A stretch of 64,000 bases of DNA, taken from assembly GCF_003315485.1 (NCBI RefSeq), contig NZ_QNSE01000005.1:124001-188000 (forward strand). Direction: 5' to 3'. Source of the stretch: Marinomonas rhizomae. Lineage in GTDB: Bacteria > Pseudomonadota > Gammaproteobacteria > Pseudomonadales > Marinomonadaceae. Of this stretch, positions 8,238 to 16,497 are shown piece after piece (positions within the stretch are counted from its first letter, which is position 1; each line of letters begins with the position of its first letter). Under the pieces are notes generated by a model. It saw only the letters and a program-made list of their open reading frames with translations, made no database searches and was not told the DNA's origin. A program made the translations under genes and the position numbers.

Positions 8238-9395
8238 ATGGAATCACGTTCCCCCATTCAAGACCCAGACCACAAACTCGATATACTTGAGCACGTTAAT
8301 CAAGACCACAGCGAAGAAGTATTGGCCATCGCAGAAAGCCATTTAGTCGGCTCATTCAAAATAGTGTCAGCGAAGATAGTGGACCTCTTTGAAGAGGGGG
8401 TGTTGATTCAAGCTCACACATTAGAAGCCAAACCATCAGAGAACAGCACATCAGAGAATCAGCAAGACATTTTTGCGCCTTTTGTCATTAACGGTAGCCT
8501 AGAAGATAAGATTTTATACCTTGCTTATGCGGCAATCGTGAAACAAGGTCGTGACTTTAGCGGCACTGGAAAACGTTATTTTGAAGTCATAAACACGCAG
8601 AATATCACCCAAAATATCACCCGACTAACGCTGCAATCTTCAACGCCGTTACCGGATTATTACCCAGGCCATGCTTTTGCTTTTGTGTTAAAAAGTTTAC
8701 AAAAACGGCCTGAATTAGCGACCTCGCCACAAGCCAAAAAATCATGGCAGAAAAACCTATTTGATCGTGCCTTTATCTGGCTCATGAAACACTTGTCCAA
8801 TAAGCATCGTCAAAAACTCTTGATGAGTGCCAACAAGGACGTACGTCTCTATACACTCCGTAAAGCGTGGCAATCTGAAGGATCTGACTTTATCGATCAA
8901 GCTCATGTTGATATTTTCACCCATGGCAACACGCCAGGTAGCCAATGGACGAAAAGCCTCCGTAAAGGCGATATCGTTTCCAGTCGCTCAGAAGCCACAG
9001 ACAAACACCCGCACTTGCATCAAGGGCAAACGTTACTCATCGCAGATGAAACCGCTTACCCAGCACTGGCCGGCATTTTAGACCAATGGCAAAACCCAAT
9101 CGCCCCTTACATCATTTTGCTCAGTGAGAATGAAACGGAACAAGCTTATTTCAGCCACACAGACTTTCCACATGACGCTCAAGTAGAGCGCATCGTTTGC
9201 CCCGCTCAACAACAAGGCGAAAGCGTCTTATCGGCTCTGGATAAGATCACTAATATTGATGCGGTGTGGGCCGCTTTTGAGTCTGACTCAGCCAAACAAG
9301 TTCGCCATTTCTTACGCAATGAGCGTCAAGTAATGGGAAGGAACAACCACACCAAAGCCTATTGGCGCCTACAATCTAAACGCGGCAAAACCTAA
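8238..9395 (+). CDS. siderophore-interacting protein with DUF2470 domain
   Basis: Cytoplasmic flavoprotein of the SIP/ViuB family that would reduce ferric siderophore to release iron. The N-terminal about 95 residues match the DUF2470 heme-utilisation-type domain (LDILEHVNQDHSEEVLAIAESHL). The FAD-binding SIP domain follows (RYFEVINTQNITQNITRLTL; later HGNTPGSQWTKSLRKGDIV), then a C-terminal NAD(P)H domain (LLIADETAYPALAGIL). The end is the family's arginine/lysine-rich AYWR segment. ATG 8238 is chosen for AGAGGT 3 nt upstream; an ATG at 8196 lies inside a hairpin. It completes the uptake operon. A copy of its last 100 nt lies at 14177. Confidence 0.87.
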   Translation: MESRSPIQDPDHKLDILEHVNQDHSEEVLAIAESHLVGSFKIVSAKIVDLFEEGVLIQAHTLEAKPSENSTSENQQDIFAPFVINGSLEDKILYLAYAAIVKQGRDFSGTGKRYFEVINTQNITQNITRLTLQSSTPLPDYYPGHAFAFVLKSLQKRPELATSPQAKKSWQKNLFDRAFIWLMKHLSNKHRQKLLMSANKDVRLYTLRKAWQSEGSDFIDQAHVDIFTHGNTPGSQWTKSLRKGDIVSSRSEATDKHPHLHQGQTLLIADETAYPALAGILDQWQNPIAPYIILLSENETEQAYFSHTDFPHDAQVERIVCPAQQQGESVLSALDKITNIDAVWAAFESDSAKQVRHFLRNERQVMGRNNHTKAYWRLQSKRGKT

Positions 9396-9442
9396 CATTA
9401 AGCGAATCAGAAAAAGAATTTTAGCCGTTGCCCATTTAAGTA

Positions 9443-9475
9443 AAGTCACTTTCAAATGATATTTGAAAGTGACTT
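9443..9475. terminator. convergent terminator hairpin
   Basis: Perfect 15-bp stem, AAGTCACTTTCAAAT (9443-9457) with ATTTGAAAGTGACTT (9461-9475), and a 3-nt loop between the convergent reductase and LysR genes. It lacks a clear T tract but is well placed to separate the two transcripts. Confidence 0.65.
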
Positions 9476-9480
9476 AGTAC

Positions 9481-10332
9481 CTAAGGCAAATTCAAAGTAC
9501 ATTCCACAAATGCGGTTATCGCACTCGAAGGGTTATCTTTGCGTGACACTAAGTAGGTTCGCGCGTGGGCAATATCTTGATCAATGGTGCGGTAAGCCAG
9601 CCCTTCAGTTTTATGCAGTGACAAGAGTGAACGCGGTACCATACCGATCCCCATACCTGCGATAACGCAGCTAATCATGGTGTAATAGCTTGGGATCTCA
9701 ATAATACGCTCGCAAGTCCGTTCTTGTCTTTTAAGCCATTTTTCCAGACGATCTCGGTAAGAGCAGCCTTTGTTGTAACCCACCATGGTGAGCGAGTCAG
9801 GCAGCTTCTCTTGATCTTGCCATGAGGCCGGCATGATAAGAACCAACTCTTCGTCAAAGCAATGCACACAGGATAACCTTGGGTCGTCTGGTGGATCCGC
9901 ACTCATTGCAACATCTAACTCACCTTCCAGAACACGTTCTATTAACGGCATTGAAGCCGAGGTCATAAGCTCAATTTGCACAGCAGGATAAGTGTCGTGA
10001 TAACGCGAGAGTATGCTTGGTAAGCGTGAAGCGGCGCTACTTTCCATAGAACCTAATCTTAATAACCCAGACGGTTCCGCCTGTGTTAACTCAGCAATAG
10101 CGCTTTTTTGCAATTGCAGGATTTTATCCGTGTAATCCAATAGCCTCAGCCCAGCAGAGGTCACGGACAATCGATTATTTGTTCGTAAAAAAAGATCTAC
10201 ATTAAGTTCGCCTTCCAATTTTTTAAGCCGTGCGGTGACATTGGAAGGGACTCGACGCAAGGCTTCAGCCGCTCGAGTCACTCCTTTGTGTTCGACAACA
10301 GCTTTAAAAACAATCAGATCTGAAATATCCAT
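9481..10332 (-). CDS. LysR-family transcriptional regulator
   Basis: LTTR with an N-terminal winged helix-turn-helix (MDISDLIVFKAVVEHKGVTRAAEALRRVPSNVTARLKKLE, split over residues 1-40) and a periplasmic-binding-like effector domain (about 90-284). ATG 10332 is used; a GTG two codons earlier is the alternative. The VPSNVT recognition helix is like that of LysR proteins that control neighbouring exporters. Both adjacent transcripts (siderophore operon, polyol dehydrogenase) are possible but unproven targets. The upstream AT-rich palindromic stretch at 10373-10405 may be its own operator. Confidence 0.9.
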   Translation of the reverse strand: MDISDLIVFKAVVEHKGVTRAAEALRRVPSNVTARLKKLEGELNVDLFLRTNNRLSVTSAGLRLLDYTDKILQLQKSAIAELTQAEPSGLLRLGSMESSAASRLPSILSRYHDTYPAVQIELMTSASMPLIERVLEGELDVAMSADPPDDPRLSCVHCFDEELVLIMPASWQDQEKLPDSLTMVGYNKGCSYRDRLEKWLKRQERTCERIIEIPSYYTMISCVIAGMGIGMVPRSLLSLHKTEGLAYRTIDQDIAHARTYLVSRKDNPSSAITAFVECTLNLP

Positions 10333-10390
10333 ACCCACTTACCCTTTCACATCTTATTTTCATATTTAATGAATAAGTTAACACTTATCA

Positions 10391-10405
10391 TTCATTATTA
10401 ATAAA
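10391..10405. promoter_or_regulatory. imperfect palindrome upstream of LysR gene
   Basis: TTCATTATTAATAAA, one base different from the perfect palindrome at 1495-1509. It lies about 60 nt upstream of the LysR start, next to a wider inverted arrangement (AATGAATAAGT at 10367-10377 against ACTTATCATTCATT at 10383-10396). It is a candidate LysR operator. Confidence 0.35.
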
Positions 10406-10443
10406 AAAATACTGCACTACAAAAGGGTTCCAAACTGCAGCGC

Positions 10444-10474
10444 AAAAAAAACCGACATCAAGAATGATATCGGT
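10444..10474 (-). terminator. terminator of polyol dehydrogenase operon
   Basis: On the minus strand ACCGATATC (10474-10466) pairs with GATGTCGGT (10459-10451), with one G-T pair and a 6-nt loop, followed by seven Ts (10450-10444). It lies 30 nt past the dehydrogenase stop and is a typical intrinsic terminator. Confidence 0.85.
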
Positions 10475-10506
10475 TTGTTAAAATATAACGGGCTACAACA
10501 ACAGCA

Positions 10507-12012
10507 TTAAGCCGTTAACAATAGGCTTTCACCCAGCAAGACATCCATTTGAGCGGCAATATCTCTGTTCGTATACAAGGTTCGAACCATAGCGACATAC
10601 TCGTCTGTGAACGTTTTGGATTGCACAAGATCACCGAAAACACTGTCCAATTTTAAAAAGGCGAGACTATCTTGCTCTGTTTTTGAGGCATAGCTGTGTA
10701 ATTCAGCTTTCATATCATCAACGATGTCTAATGCTACGCCGTTTTTACTCACACCTTTATCCGAGTAATAACACCAAGCAGCAATTACTAAAGCAGCGAA
10801 TTTAATGCTGCCACCTTTTTCGAGGTTTTCCATTATGGTTGGAACAATAAATTTAGGCAGCTTTGAAGAGCTTTCCAAACAAATTCGCGCCAAGTTATCT
10901 TTAATATTTGGGTTTCCGAAGCGCTCAATTAGAGTGCTCTTATATTCGTCTAGATTAATTTCATCAACAGGTGCCAAAATAGGAGTTACTTCAACATCCA
11001 TGAATCTCCGTACATAAGAAGCAAACAGAGGATCGGCAATACATCCATCAATAGTGGCATGACCATGAACAGAGCCCAATAGTCCCAAAACAGAATGACC
11101 TGCGTTTAAAAGGCGAATTTTCATCAGCTCATAAGGCGTCACATCACCTACAAACTGCGCGCCAACAGATTCCCAATCAGGTCGGCCATCAGAGAAATGG
11201 TCTTCAATAATCCATTGCGTAAATGGTTCGCACGTTACAGGCCAAAGATCTTGAACTCCAGCTTCTTCAAGCAGCGTAATATCTTGTAAAGTAGTCATCG
11301 GAGTAATCCGATCTACCATGGCGTTTGGAAAGCTCACAGAGCTTGAAATCCATTGTGCCAATGTTGGATCTTGTTTCTCAGCAAAAGCCAGCAGCATTTT
11401 ACGTGTCATATCGCCATTGTGCTGGATATTGTCACAAGACTGGATAGTGAAAGCAGGCAAACCTTTCGCACGACGCTTTCTAAGCGCTTCTGTCAAAAAG
11501 CCAAAAATCATTTTGGGAGCGTGTGGATTAACCAAGTCATGCTGAACATCAGGATGATCAAAATCAAATGCATTGGTCGCAGGATTAAAATGGTAGCCGC
11601 CTTCAGTGATTGTAAGCGAAACAATTTTCGTCTGTGCGTCAGCTAATCTGTCCGTCGCCGCCGCTGGATCATCGCTAGCCAAAACAAAATCGACAATAGA
11701 ACCTATTACGCGATTTTCTTGTCGACCGTCGGGGTGCTTAACAATCAAGGTATAAAGATAATCTTGTTGCTTTAAAATATCACCGATTTTACGATCTGCC
11801 TCACGTAAGCCCATTCCACAGATACCCCATTCTGTTGATTGGGATAGCGTCAAAAAGTCATCGTTGTAGCACGCCTCATGAGATCGGTGAAAACCACCAA
11901 CGCCAATATGAACAATACCTGCCTTTAACTGACTTCGATCGTACTTAGGTACGACAAAAGAGTCAGGTAAGTTATGCAGGTTTTTTTGATTAAGCTGAAT
12001 GGTCGTGTTCAT
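10507..12012 (-). CDS. mannitol dehydrogenase-family polyol oxidoreductase
   Basis: Long-chain, zinc-independent NAD(P)-linked polyol dehydrogenase of the mannitol 2-dehydrogenase/fructuronate reductase family, which interconverts a sugar alcohol and a ketose. The Rossmann start is VHIGVGGFHRSHEA at residues 34-47. The family catalytic Lys/Asn/His pattern appears in MKIRLLNAGHSVLG. At 501 residues it is of usual length. It is downstream of, and co-oriented with, a permease gene (26-nt gap), so uptake and oxidation are probably coupled. Mannitol, arabinitol or a uronate derivative are all possible substrates. Confidence 0.88.
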   Translation of the reverse strand: MNTTIQLNQKNLHNLPDSFVVPKYDRSQLKAGIVHIGVGGFHRSHEACYNDDFLTLSQSTEWGICGMGLREADRKIGDILKQQDYLYTLIVKHPDGRQENRVIGSIVDFVLASDDPAAATDRLADAQTKIVSLTITEGGYHFNPATNAFDFDHPDVQHDLVNPHAPKMIFGFLTEALRKRRAKGLPAFTIQSCDNIQHNGDMTRKMLLAFAEKQDPTLAQWISSSVSFPNAMVDRITPMTTLQDITLLEEAGVQDLWPVTCEPFTQWIIEDHFSDGRPDWESVGAQFVGDVTPYELMKIRLLNAGHSVLGLLGSVHGHATIDGCIADPLFASYVRRFMDVEVTPILAPVDEINLDEYKSTLIERFGNPNIKDNLARICLESSSKLPKFIVPTIMENLEKGGSIKFAALVIAAWCYYSDKGVSKNGVALDIVDDMKAELHSYASKTEQDSLAFLKLDSVFGDLVQSKTFTDEYVAMVRTLYTNRDIAAQMDVLLGESLLLTA

Positions 12013-12038
12013 AAGTAAATCTCGTAAAAAATAGATCG

Positions 12039-13742
12039 TTAAGCTTGAAGCGCTTTTTTACGCTTCAGAGCCCAATAAGCAGTGACAAAATAAACAATCG
12101 TGCAGACAAAACCATAAGTATAAAAAAGCTCACGATTATTGATGTATGCAGTCATATTTACACTTTCAAACATGGTGTTGTAAGCCAGCACTAAGGTGAT
12201 CAACAAGCTCAACCATGACAGGGCTGTTAGCAGTTTAGAAAAGGCTGAACGGTCCTCTACATAAGGAGCTTGCTCAATGGCCTGTTGTTTATGATATTCA
12301 CGGATAACTTGTGCCTGCTGTTCCATTTCCGCTTCTTCTTTAGGGTATTTATCACTGGCACCGTAGCGTTTGGCGAGCAAGGTATACACAAGCATAGTGA
12401 AAAACCATGTTGGCAAGAAAAGGTAATAGAAAGACATCACATCAAGTGCATTTAAACCAAAACCAAAGACAAGCCCAGCGCCCCACGAGGCGACTGCCGG
12501 TGTACTATGAGTAAGCTTTTTGTAGCTTGCCCAATAGCGAGTCAAGCCAATCTTCGGAAACAAGAAATGCTCAGCAAATACGATGGCACCAACAGGCACT
12601 ACCAATAAACCGGCATAGGTTAAAATAGGCAGCATTTTACTGAAGACAAAGGGGAAGCAAGCAATCACCACAGTAAAAAGACCCACTGTGAGTGTGGTTG
12701 CTTTACGAGAGTAATGAGGGAAAATTGCTTGAGCAGCAAGGCCTGCGCGATACAAGTTTGCATTCGCCGTAGTCCACCCAGCAATAATAACAATAACAAA
12801 ACCAGACAAACCCAGCGCTTGGAAAGCCACATCGCCTGGATCTAATTCAATAATAGATTTCTTCACCAGAATAGCCGCACCCGCTCCCATAATGCCAGCA
12901 GATACCCAAGCAATAAAATGACCAAACAGCATACCTGCGCTTGTCGATAAAGCGTAAATTGGCTTTTTAGCATAGCGTAACAACGCCATATCTATTAAAC
13001 CGAAATGCGTGATGGTATTAGCAGCCCATGCAAAACCAATTACCTCGACCAAACCGATACCCGGTTCTCCATGAGCATTCACTCCAGTCCAGATCGATTG
13101 ATCTCCAATCGTTACAAAATCTTTAAAACTATGAATAACCGTTGAACCCAACACTGACTCAGATAATGCTGGCAACATAACCAGAGCACCAGAAGCAAAC
13201 ATAACAAAAAGCCACGGGCCACAGATTCCAGAAAATTCAGACACCGCTTTAAAACCGTACATGGCGACAAATACCACCACCACACCAACAGCAAGAACAA
13301 CTAAAACAAACCAAAAGTTACTCGGGTACCAGTTCAATTGCGCAGGGATATTAAAAAGATAGCGAACAGCCGTACTCGAGACAGTTATCATCGCGGCCGA
13401 TATAACGGTAAAAATAATGACGTTTGCCCAGTTATAGAGCTTAGTCATAGACTGACCCGTTATTTTCTCAAGATAGGTATACAGGCTTAAACGTGTTTGT
13501 GTTGCGATTGGCGCTGTAATCAGAGTCCAACTCAGAATGGCAAGAATATTACCAATCAAAAGACCAAGAAGAATGTCCATCGTTTTCGCGCCAAGAGCAA
13601 CGAAAGTAGCACCAATAACAAACTCAGTTGCTGCCACATGTTCGCCGGCATACAAACCAAAAAAGTGTTTCCAGCCGTGCAACTTATGCTTTGCAATGGG
13701 CAACTGCTCTTCATTGACTCTATCTAGCTTTTCAAAATTCAT
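12039..13742 (-). CDS. NCS1-type (cytosine/purine/allantoin permease-like) transporter
   Basis: Integral membrane permease of 567 residues with about 12-14 helices. The N-terminal part (ATEFVIGATFVALGAKTMDILLGLLIGNILAILSW) and the mid-protein helix pair (FQALGLSGFVIVIIAGWTTANANLYRAG) resemble the nucleobase:cation symporter-1 fold. It is the first gene of a two-gene operon with a polyol dehydrogenase. NCS1 members normally carry nucleobases, hydantoins or related compounds, so the pairing is unusual and the substrate may be a polyol. The long charged loop near residue 470 (KEEAEMEQQAQVIREYHKQQ) is family-atypical. Confidence 0.72.
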   Translation of the reverse strand: MNFEKLDRVNEEQLPIAKHKLHGWKHFFGLYAGEHVAATEFVIGATFVALGAKTMDILLGLLIGNILAILSWTLITAPIATQTRLSLYTYLEKITGQSMTKLYNWANVIIFTVISAAMITVSSTAVRYLFNIPAQLNWYPSNFWFVLVVLAVGVVVVFVAMYGFKAVSEFSGICGPWLFVMFASGALVMLPALSESVLGSTVIHSFKDFVTIGDQSIWTGVNAHGEPGIGLVEVIGFAWAANTITHFGLIDMALLRYAKKPIYALSTSAGMLFGHFIAWVSAGIMGAGAAILVKKSIIELDPGDVAFQALGLSGFVIVIIAGWTTANANLYRAGLAAQAIFPHYSRKATTLTVGLFTVVIACFPFVFSKMLPILTYAGLLVVPVGAIVFAEHFLFPKIGLTRYWASYKKLTHSTPAVASWGAGLVFGFGLNALDVMSFYYLFLPTWFFTMLVYTLLAKRYGASDKYPKEEAEMEQQAQVIREYHKQQAIEQAPYVEDRSAFSKLLTALSWLSLLITLVLAYNTMFESVNMTAYINNRELFYTYGFVCTIVYFVTAYWALKRKKALQA

Positions 13743-14146
13743 TACTTATCTCTTTATTCTTTTAATAGGAATTATATGAAAGGCAAACAAAGCACCTCTC
13801 TGAGCGATCTTTTTCTGATTTACTTTAAGAGTGCTTTTTGAAGGAAATACAATACCTAAGCAAAACCGCCAAAAACACAATCAAGATGCAGAAAACATAT
13901 TGCTCTTTTTGTCATCATAAATATGGGGGAAGGAGTGTAAGAAGTCGGAAGGGAGTAAACAAATACAATAAAAGCAAAATATTAATACTATTTTGACACA
14001 AAAATACAAGTTAATGATAAATAGGTACTTTTTTAACTATTTTTTTATAAGTTGTTTTATAAAAGTACTTTTTTGATCATTTTTTACTAGATTTGAAGTT
14101 TGAACATCAATTTATGATTAATTAATTATCCTTACCTGTATATACC
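13743..14146. other. 404-nt AT-rich spacer, promoter region of permease operon
   Basis: No coding signal is seen on either strand. The stretch at 13970-14130 is very AT-rich, with repeated TACTTTTTT-like runs (about 14026 and 14066). It must hold the promoter of the minus-strand permease operon, and together with the scrap that follows it may be a site of past rearrangement. Confidence 0.5.
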
Positions 14147-14182
14147 AAAAAGCCGCCCGATGTAAATCTGAAGACGGCTTTT
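14147..14182. terminator. hairpin AAAAGCCG/CGGCTTTT
   Basis: AAAAGCCG (14148-14155) pairs with CGGCTTTT (14175-14182) over a 19-nt loop, with A and T runs on the outer sides. The right arm merges into the start of the siderophore-reductase scrap (14177), so the hairpin may be a product of the junction. Confidence 0.45.
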
Positions 14183-14289
14183 GAGTCTGACTCAGCAAAC
14201 AAGTTCGTCATTTTTTACGCAATGAACGTCAAGTAATGGGAAAGAACAACCACACCAAAGCCTATTGGCGACTAAGCAAGAAACGTTGA
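14177..14289 (+). pseudogene. 3' fragment of a siderophore-interacting protein gene
   Basis: Positions 14177-14274 match 9273-9371, inside the siderophore-interacting gene, at 93 of 99 aligned positions: five substitutions and one missing base (GCCAAA became GCAAA). After the gap the reading frame gives KQVRHFLRNERQVMGKNN, then HTKAYWRLSKKR and a stop, the family's C-terminal tail. The last codons differ (LSKKR against LQSKRGKT), so the source may be a diverged paralogue and not the gene itself. There is no upstream coding part, so it is not functional. Confidence 0.88.
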
Positions 14290-14292
14290 TCT

Positions 14293-14334
14293 AAAAGCCG
14301 ACAGGACGGACTTGAACGCTTCATTGGTCCTGTC
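14293..14334 (-). terminator. terminator of membrane-protein gene
   Basis: On the minus strand GACAGGAC (14334-14327) pairs with GTCCTGTC (14307-14300), and GGCTTTTAG follows. It lies directly after the stop of the membrane-protein gene at 14340. Confidence 0.6.
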
Positions 14335-14339
14335 ATAAG

Positions 14340-14942
14340 TCACGACAAGCTTTCACTGTCAGGTCGATACGGCTCTTCATGCGGTAAATGACTGACTAAC
14401 AACTTGCAGTAAAACAGTGGTAAAAACCATTCCATTCCCTCTGGCTGAGCCAGGCCATACAGCGATATCAAAAACGCCATACTGTATAAAATCATCGCAA
14501 CGGGTCGCTGCAAATACACACTGGTCATTAAAATAATCAAGGCCGACACCACTAGATAACCGCCCGCGACCATTAGCCAAACCCAATCAAACGACAGAAA
14601 AAAATACGCCACTAAAAACAGCTGCAGAAAGTGCAACAAGATAAAGTTCATATGCTGGCGGATCGATTGACCAGATCGGTGATACCAGCGTTTTGCCGTG
14701 GAGGTGGCGTTGGTAATAATCCCACCCGATATGTCTAACGCCAGTAGACCGCACATAAATAATTGCAGATAAGACCACTCCGGCATCTGCAACATGCCAT
14801 ACACAACCGCAACAAGCGCCGCTACCAAAGGCAATAGCGTTTGCAAAAGCACTTCCGCTGGCGTCGCACCCGGCCCAATAAATCGATCAATCGCACCCGC
14901 CAAACCACGCCTGACTGGCGGATAATTCCAATTAATACGCAT
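14340..14942 (-). CDS. integral membrane protein of unknown function
   Basis: A 200-residue protein with about six hydrophobic helices (e.g. LLPLVAALVAVVYGMLQM, LFMCGLLALDISGGII, FLQLFLVAYFFLSFDWVW, YSMAFLISLYGLAQ). I do not recognise the family. A conserved-looking ISGGIITNATSTAKRWYHR segment follows helix 2. It is divergent from a TetR gene across a 109-nt spacer holding an inverted repeat, so it is probably the target of that repressor, as with small-molecule-inducible membrane proteins. No catalytic motif is visible. Confidence 0.75.
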   Translation of the reverse strand: MRINWNYPPVRRGLAGAIDRFIGPGATPAEVLLQTLLPLVAALVAVVYGMLQMPEWSYLQLFMCGLLALDISGGIITNATSTAKRWYHRSGQSIRQHMNFILLHFLQLFLVAYFFLSFDWVWLMVAGGYLVVSALIILMTSVYLQRPVAMILYSMAFLISLYGLAQPEGMEWFLPLFYCKLLVSHLPHEEPYRPDSESLS

Positions 14943-14975
14943 AATATTTCATCCTTTTTCTTTTTCAGACCACTT

Positions 14976-15026
14976 GGACTATAAAAATAGCAGCTTGCGT
15001 ATTGCTTTGTCATTATTTTATAGTCC
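14976..15026. promoter_or_regulatory. inverted-repeat operator between membrane protein and TetR genes
   Basis: GGACTATAAAA (14976-14986) is repeated inverted as TTTTATAGTCC (15016-15026). Equivalent half-site positions are about 40 bp apart, close to four helical turns. It lies in the divergent promoter region, the expected place for TetR-type operators controlling both genes. Confidence 0.6.
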
Positions 15027-15051
15027 GGATGGACGAATAAAGAGATTTTTT

Positions 15052-15588
15052 ATGCCAAAGATCATTGATCACCAAGCACACAAACAGCTCATTGTTTCAA
15101 AAGCCTGTCATGTTTTCTTAGCGCATGGTTATTCACAACTTGGTATGCGACAGCTCGCCGATGAACTGAAGGTTTCTAAAAGTGCGCTGTACCATTATTT
15201 TGCCAGTAAAGAGGCTCTGTTCACCGCGTGCATTGAATACATCACGTCAGAAGACATGGCGTTTTCTCCCTGCCCACCAAACACCAGCCCAGAAACACGA
15301 CTGGATGCCTTGCTAGAAGTGATACAGCATATTGATGAACGTTTTAAAGGGGAGCTTAATTTGGTGATTGATTTCACCCGAGGCATGACAGCCGAACAAA
15401 TTCACCACAACCAACATATGCAACTAGTGGAAAAGAAATATCTGGATCTGGTGACTGAATACGTCGGAAAAACAAACGCCATACCGATTTACACTATTTT
15501 GCTGGGCAGCCTACTCGGAAGAGTATTGAACGGGAATACGACATCATGGCAAGAAGTCAAAGACTGGCTATTGCCTTTGGTTGAGTAA
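15052..15588 (+). CDS. TetR-family repressor
   Basis: One-component regulator with a classic N-terminal TetR helix-turn-helix (about residues 8-55; LGMRQLADELKVSKSALYHYFASKEAL) and an all-helical ligand-binding domain to residue 178. ATG 15052 is preferred over the longer frame because AAAGAG lies 7 nt upstream and the longer version would translate the operator region. Its likely target is the divergent membrane protein gene through the inverted repeat at 14976-15026. Ligand is unknown. Confidence 0.9.
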   Translation: MPKIIDHQAHKQLIVSKACHVFLAHGYSQLGMRQLADELKVSKSALYHYFASKEALFTACIEYITSEDMAFSPCPPNTSPETRLDALLEVIQHIDERFKGELNLVIDFTRGMTAEQIHHNQHMQLVEKKYLDLVTEYVGKTNAIPIYTILLGSLLGRVLNGNTTSWQEVKDWLLPLVE

Positions 15589-15656
15589 GGCTTGAATGCA
15601 GCGAATAAACTAGCGCTCAGCTTTTCCAACCAATAAATAGCACGCCACATGCGATT

Positions 15657-15839
15657 CTATAGGCACCAAGCTGGATTGGACCCAAAAGACTCAAAAATCT
15701 TGTTGATAATAGCTTGTGCGGGATTCCCTTTGACTGACTCTACATACGTTAACATACTTCGGCTCACGCCAACTTGATCCGCAAACTCACCTTAAGACAC
15801 ATGCAAAATATCATCTATATTGGATAAATAGCGGCCCAT
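15657..15839 (-). pseudogene. XRE-type helix-turn-helix gene with in-frame stop
   Basis: Reading the minus strand from an ATG at 15839 gives MGRYLSNIDDILHVS, then TAA (15794-15792), then in the same frame GEFADQVGVSRSMLTYVESV and KGNPAQAIINKIFESFGS to a TAG at 15657. The second part is a recognisable Cro/CI-like HTH (AxQVGVSRSMLTYVE). Replacing the TAA by CAA would restore an ordinary 60-residue XRE protein (S-Q-GEFA). It is probably a relic of a small phage or toxin-antitoxin regulator. The whole 349-nt gap between tetR and yjdM holds only this and the next terminator. Confidence 0.75.
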
Positions 15840-15858
15840 TTGTATTTATTCGAAATAA

Positions 15859-15884
15859 AAAATGAGCATTATTATGCTCATTTT
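15859..15884 (-). terminator. yjdM terminator
   Basis: AAAATGAGCAT (15859-15869) pairs with ATGCTCATTTT (15874-15884), an 11-bp stem with a 4-nt loop. On the minus strand it is followed by a T-rich run (TTTTTTATTT), about 55 nt after the yjdM stop. Confidence 0.8.
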
Positions 15885-15937
15885 AAAAGTGAGAATGAGA
15901 AACTTCCTCTTCTCTTTTGATGATAAAACGACCAGCT

Positions 15938-16273
15938 TCAGGCTTTTTTCACAAATTGAGACTTCAGCATCATTTCGCCACCGCCATCTAATTTGCAATC
16001 AATATCGTGATCACCATCAACAAGACGTTTAATTGTCGCTTTGGTGCCAATTTTTAATACTTGGGATGAGCCTTTAACCTTAAGGTCTTTCGCCAAAGTC
16101 ACTTTGTCACCTTCTTGCAATAAATTACCGCCCATATCTTTGATAATAAGCGCGTCTTCATCAACCTCAACTTCATTAGGGTTCCATTCGTGGGCACATT
16201 CAGGGCAAATCAGCATAGCCTGATCTTCATAAACATACTCAGAATTGCATTTTGGGCAATTTGGAAGACTCAT
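15938..16273 (-). CDS. yjdM: YjdM/PhnA zinc-ribbon protein
   Basis: Small cytoplasmic protein of the PhnA/YjdM family, named for linkage to phosphonate genes in E. coli but of unclear function. An N-terminal zinc ribbon has two CxxC pairs (CPKC at residues 6-9, CPEC further on), followed by a beta-rich KOW-like domain ([19 protein letters not shown]). ATG 16273 (MSLPNCPKC) is preferred to one 9 nt earlier, by comparison with the family. At 111 residues it has normal length. It stands alone with its own terminator. Confidence 0.92.
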   Translation of the reverse strand: MSLPNCPKCNSEYVYEDQAMLICPECAHEWNPNEVEVDEDALIIKDMGGNLLQEGDKVTLAKDLKVKGSSQVLKIGTKATIKRLVDGDHDIDCKLDGGGEMMLKSQFVKKA

Positions 16274-16497
16274 AATTATCACTACCTTCTAACGTAAACG
16301 GGAAAATTTTGCTCATTATACCCCTATTTTTGTTATGGTTTTTGCTTGATGGTAAAAAATAATTCATTTAAAAAACCCAACTTTTGAAACAAAGTTATTT
16401 GAGGCGATCGATACAAAGCGGATATGCATATTTTTTAAACCAATATTCTCTTAGATACGTACTAAAGTTAAGAGTCACGAATAAACAGGAATATGTA

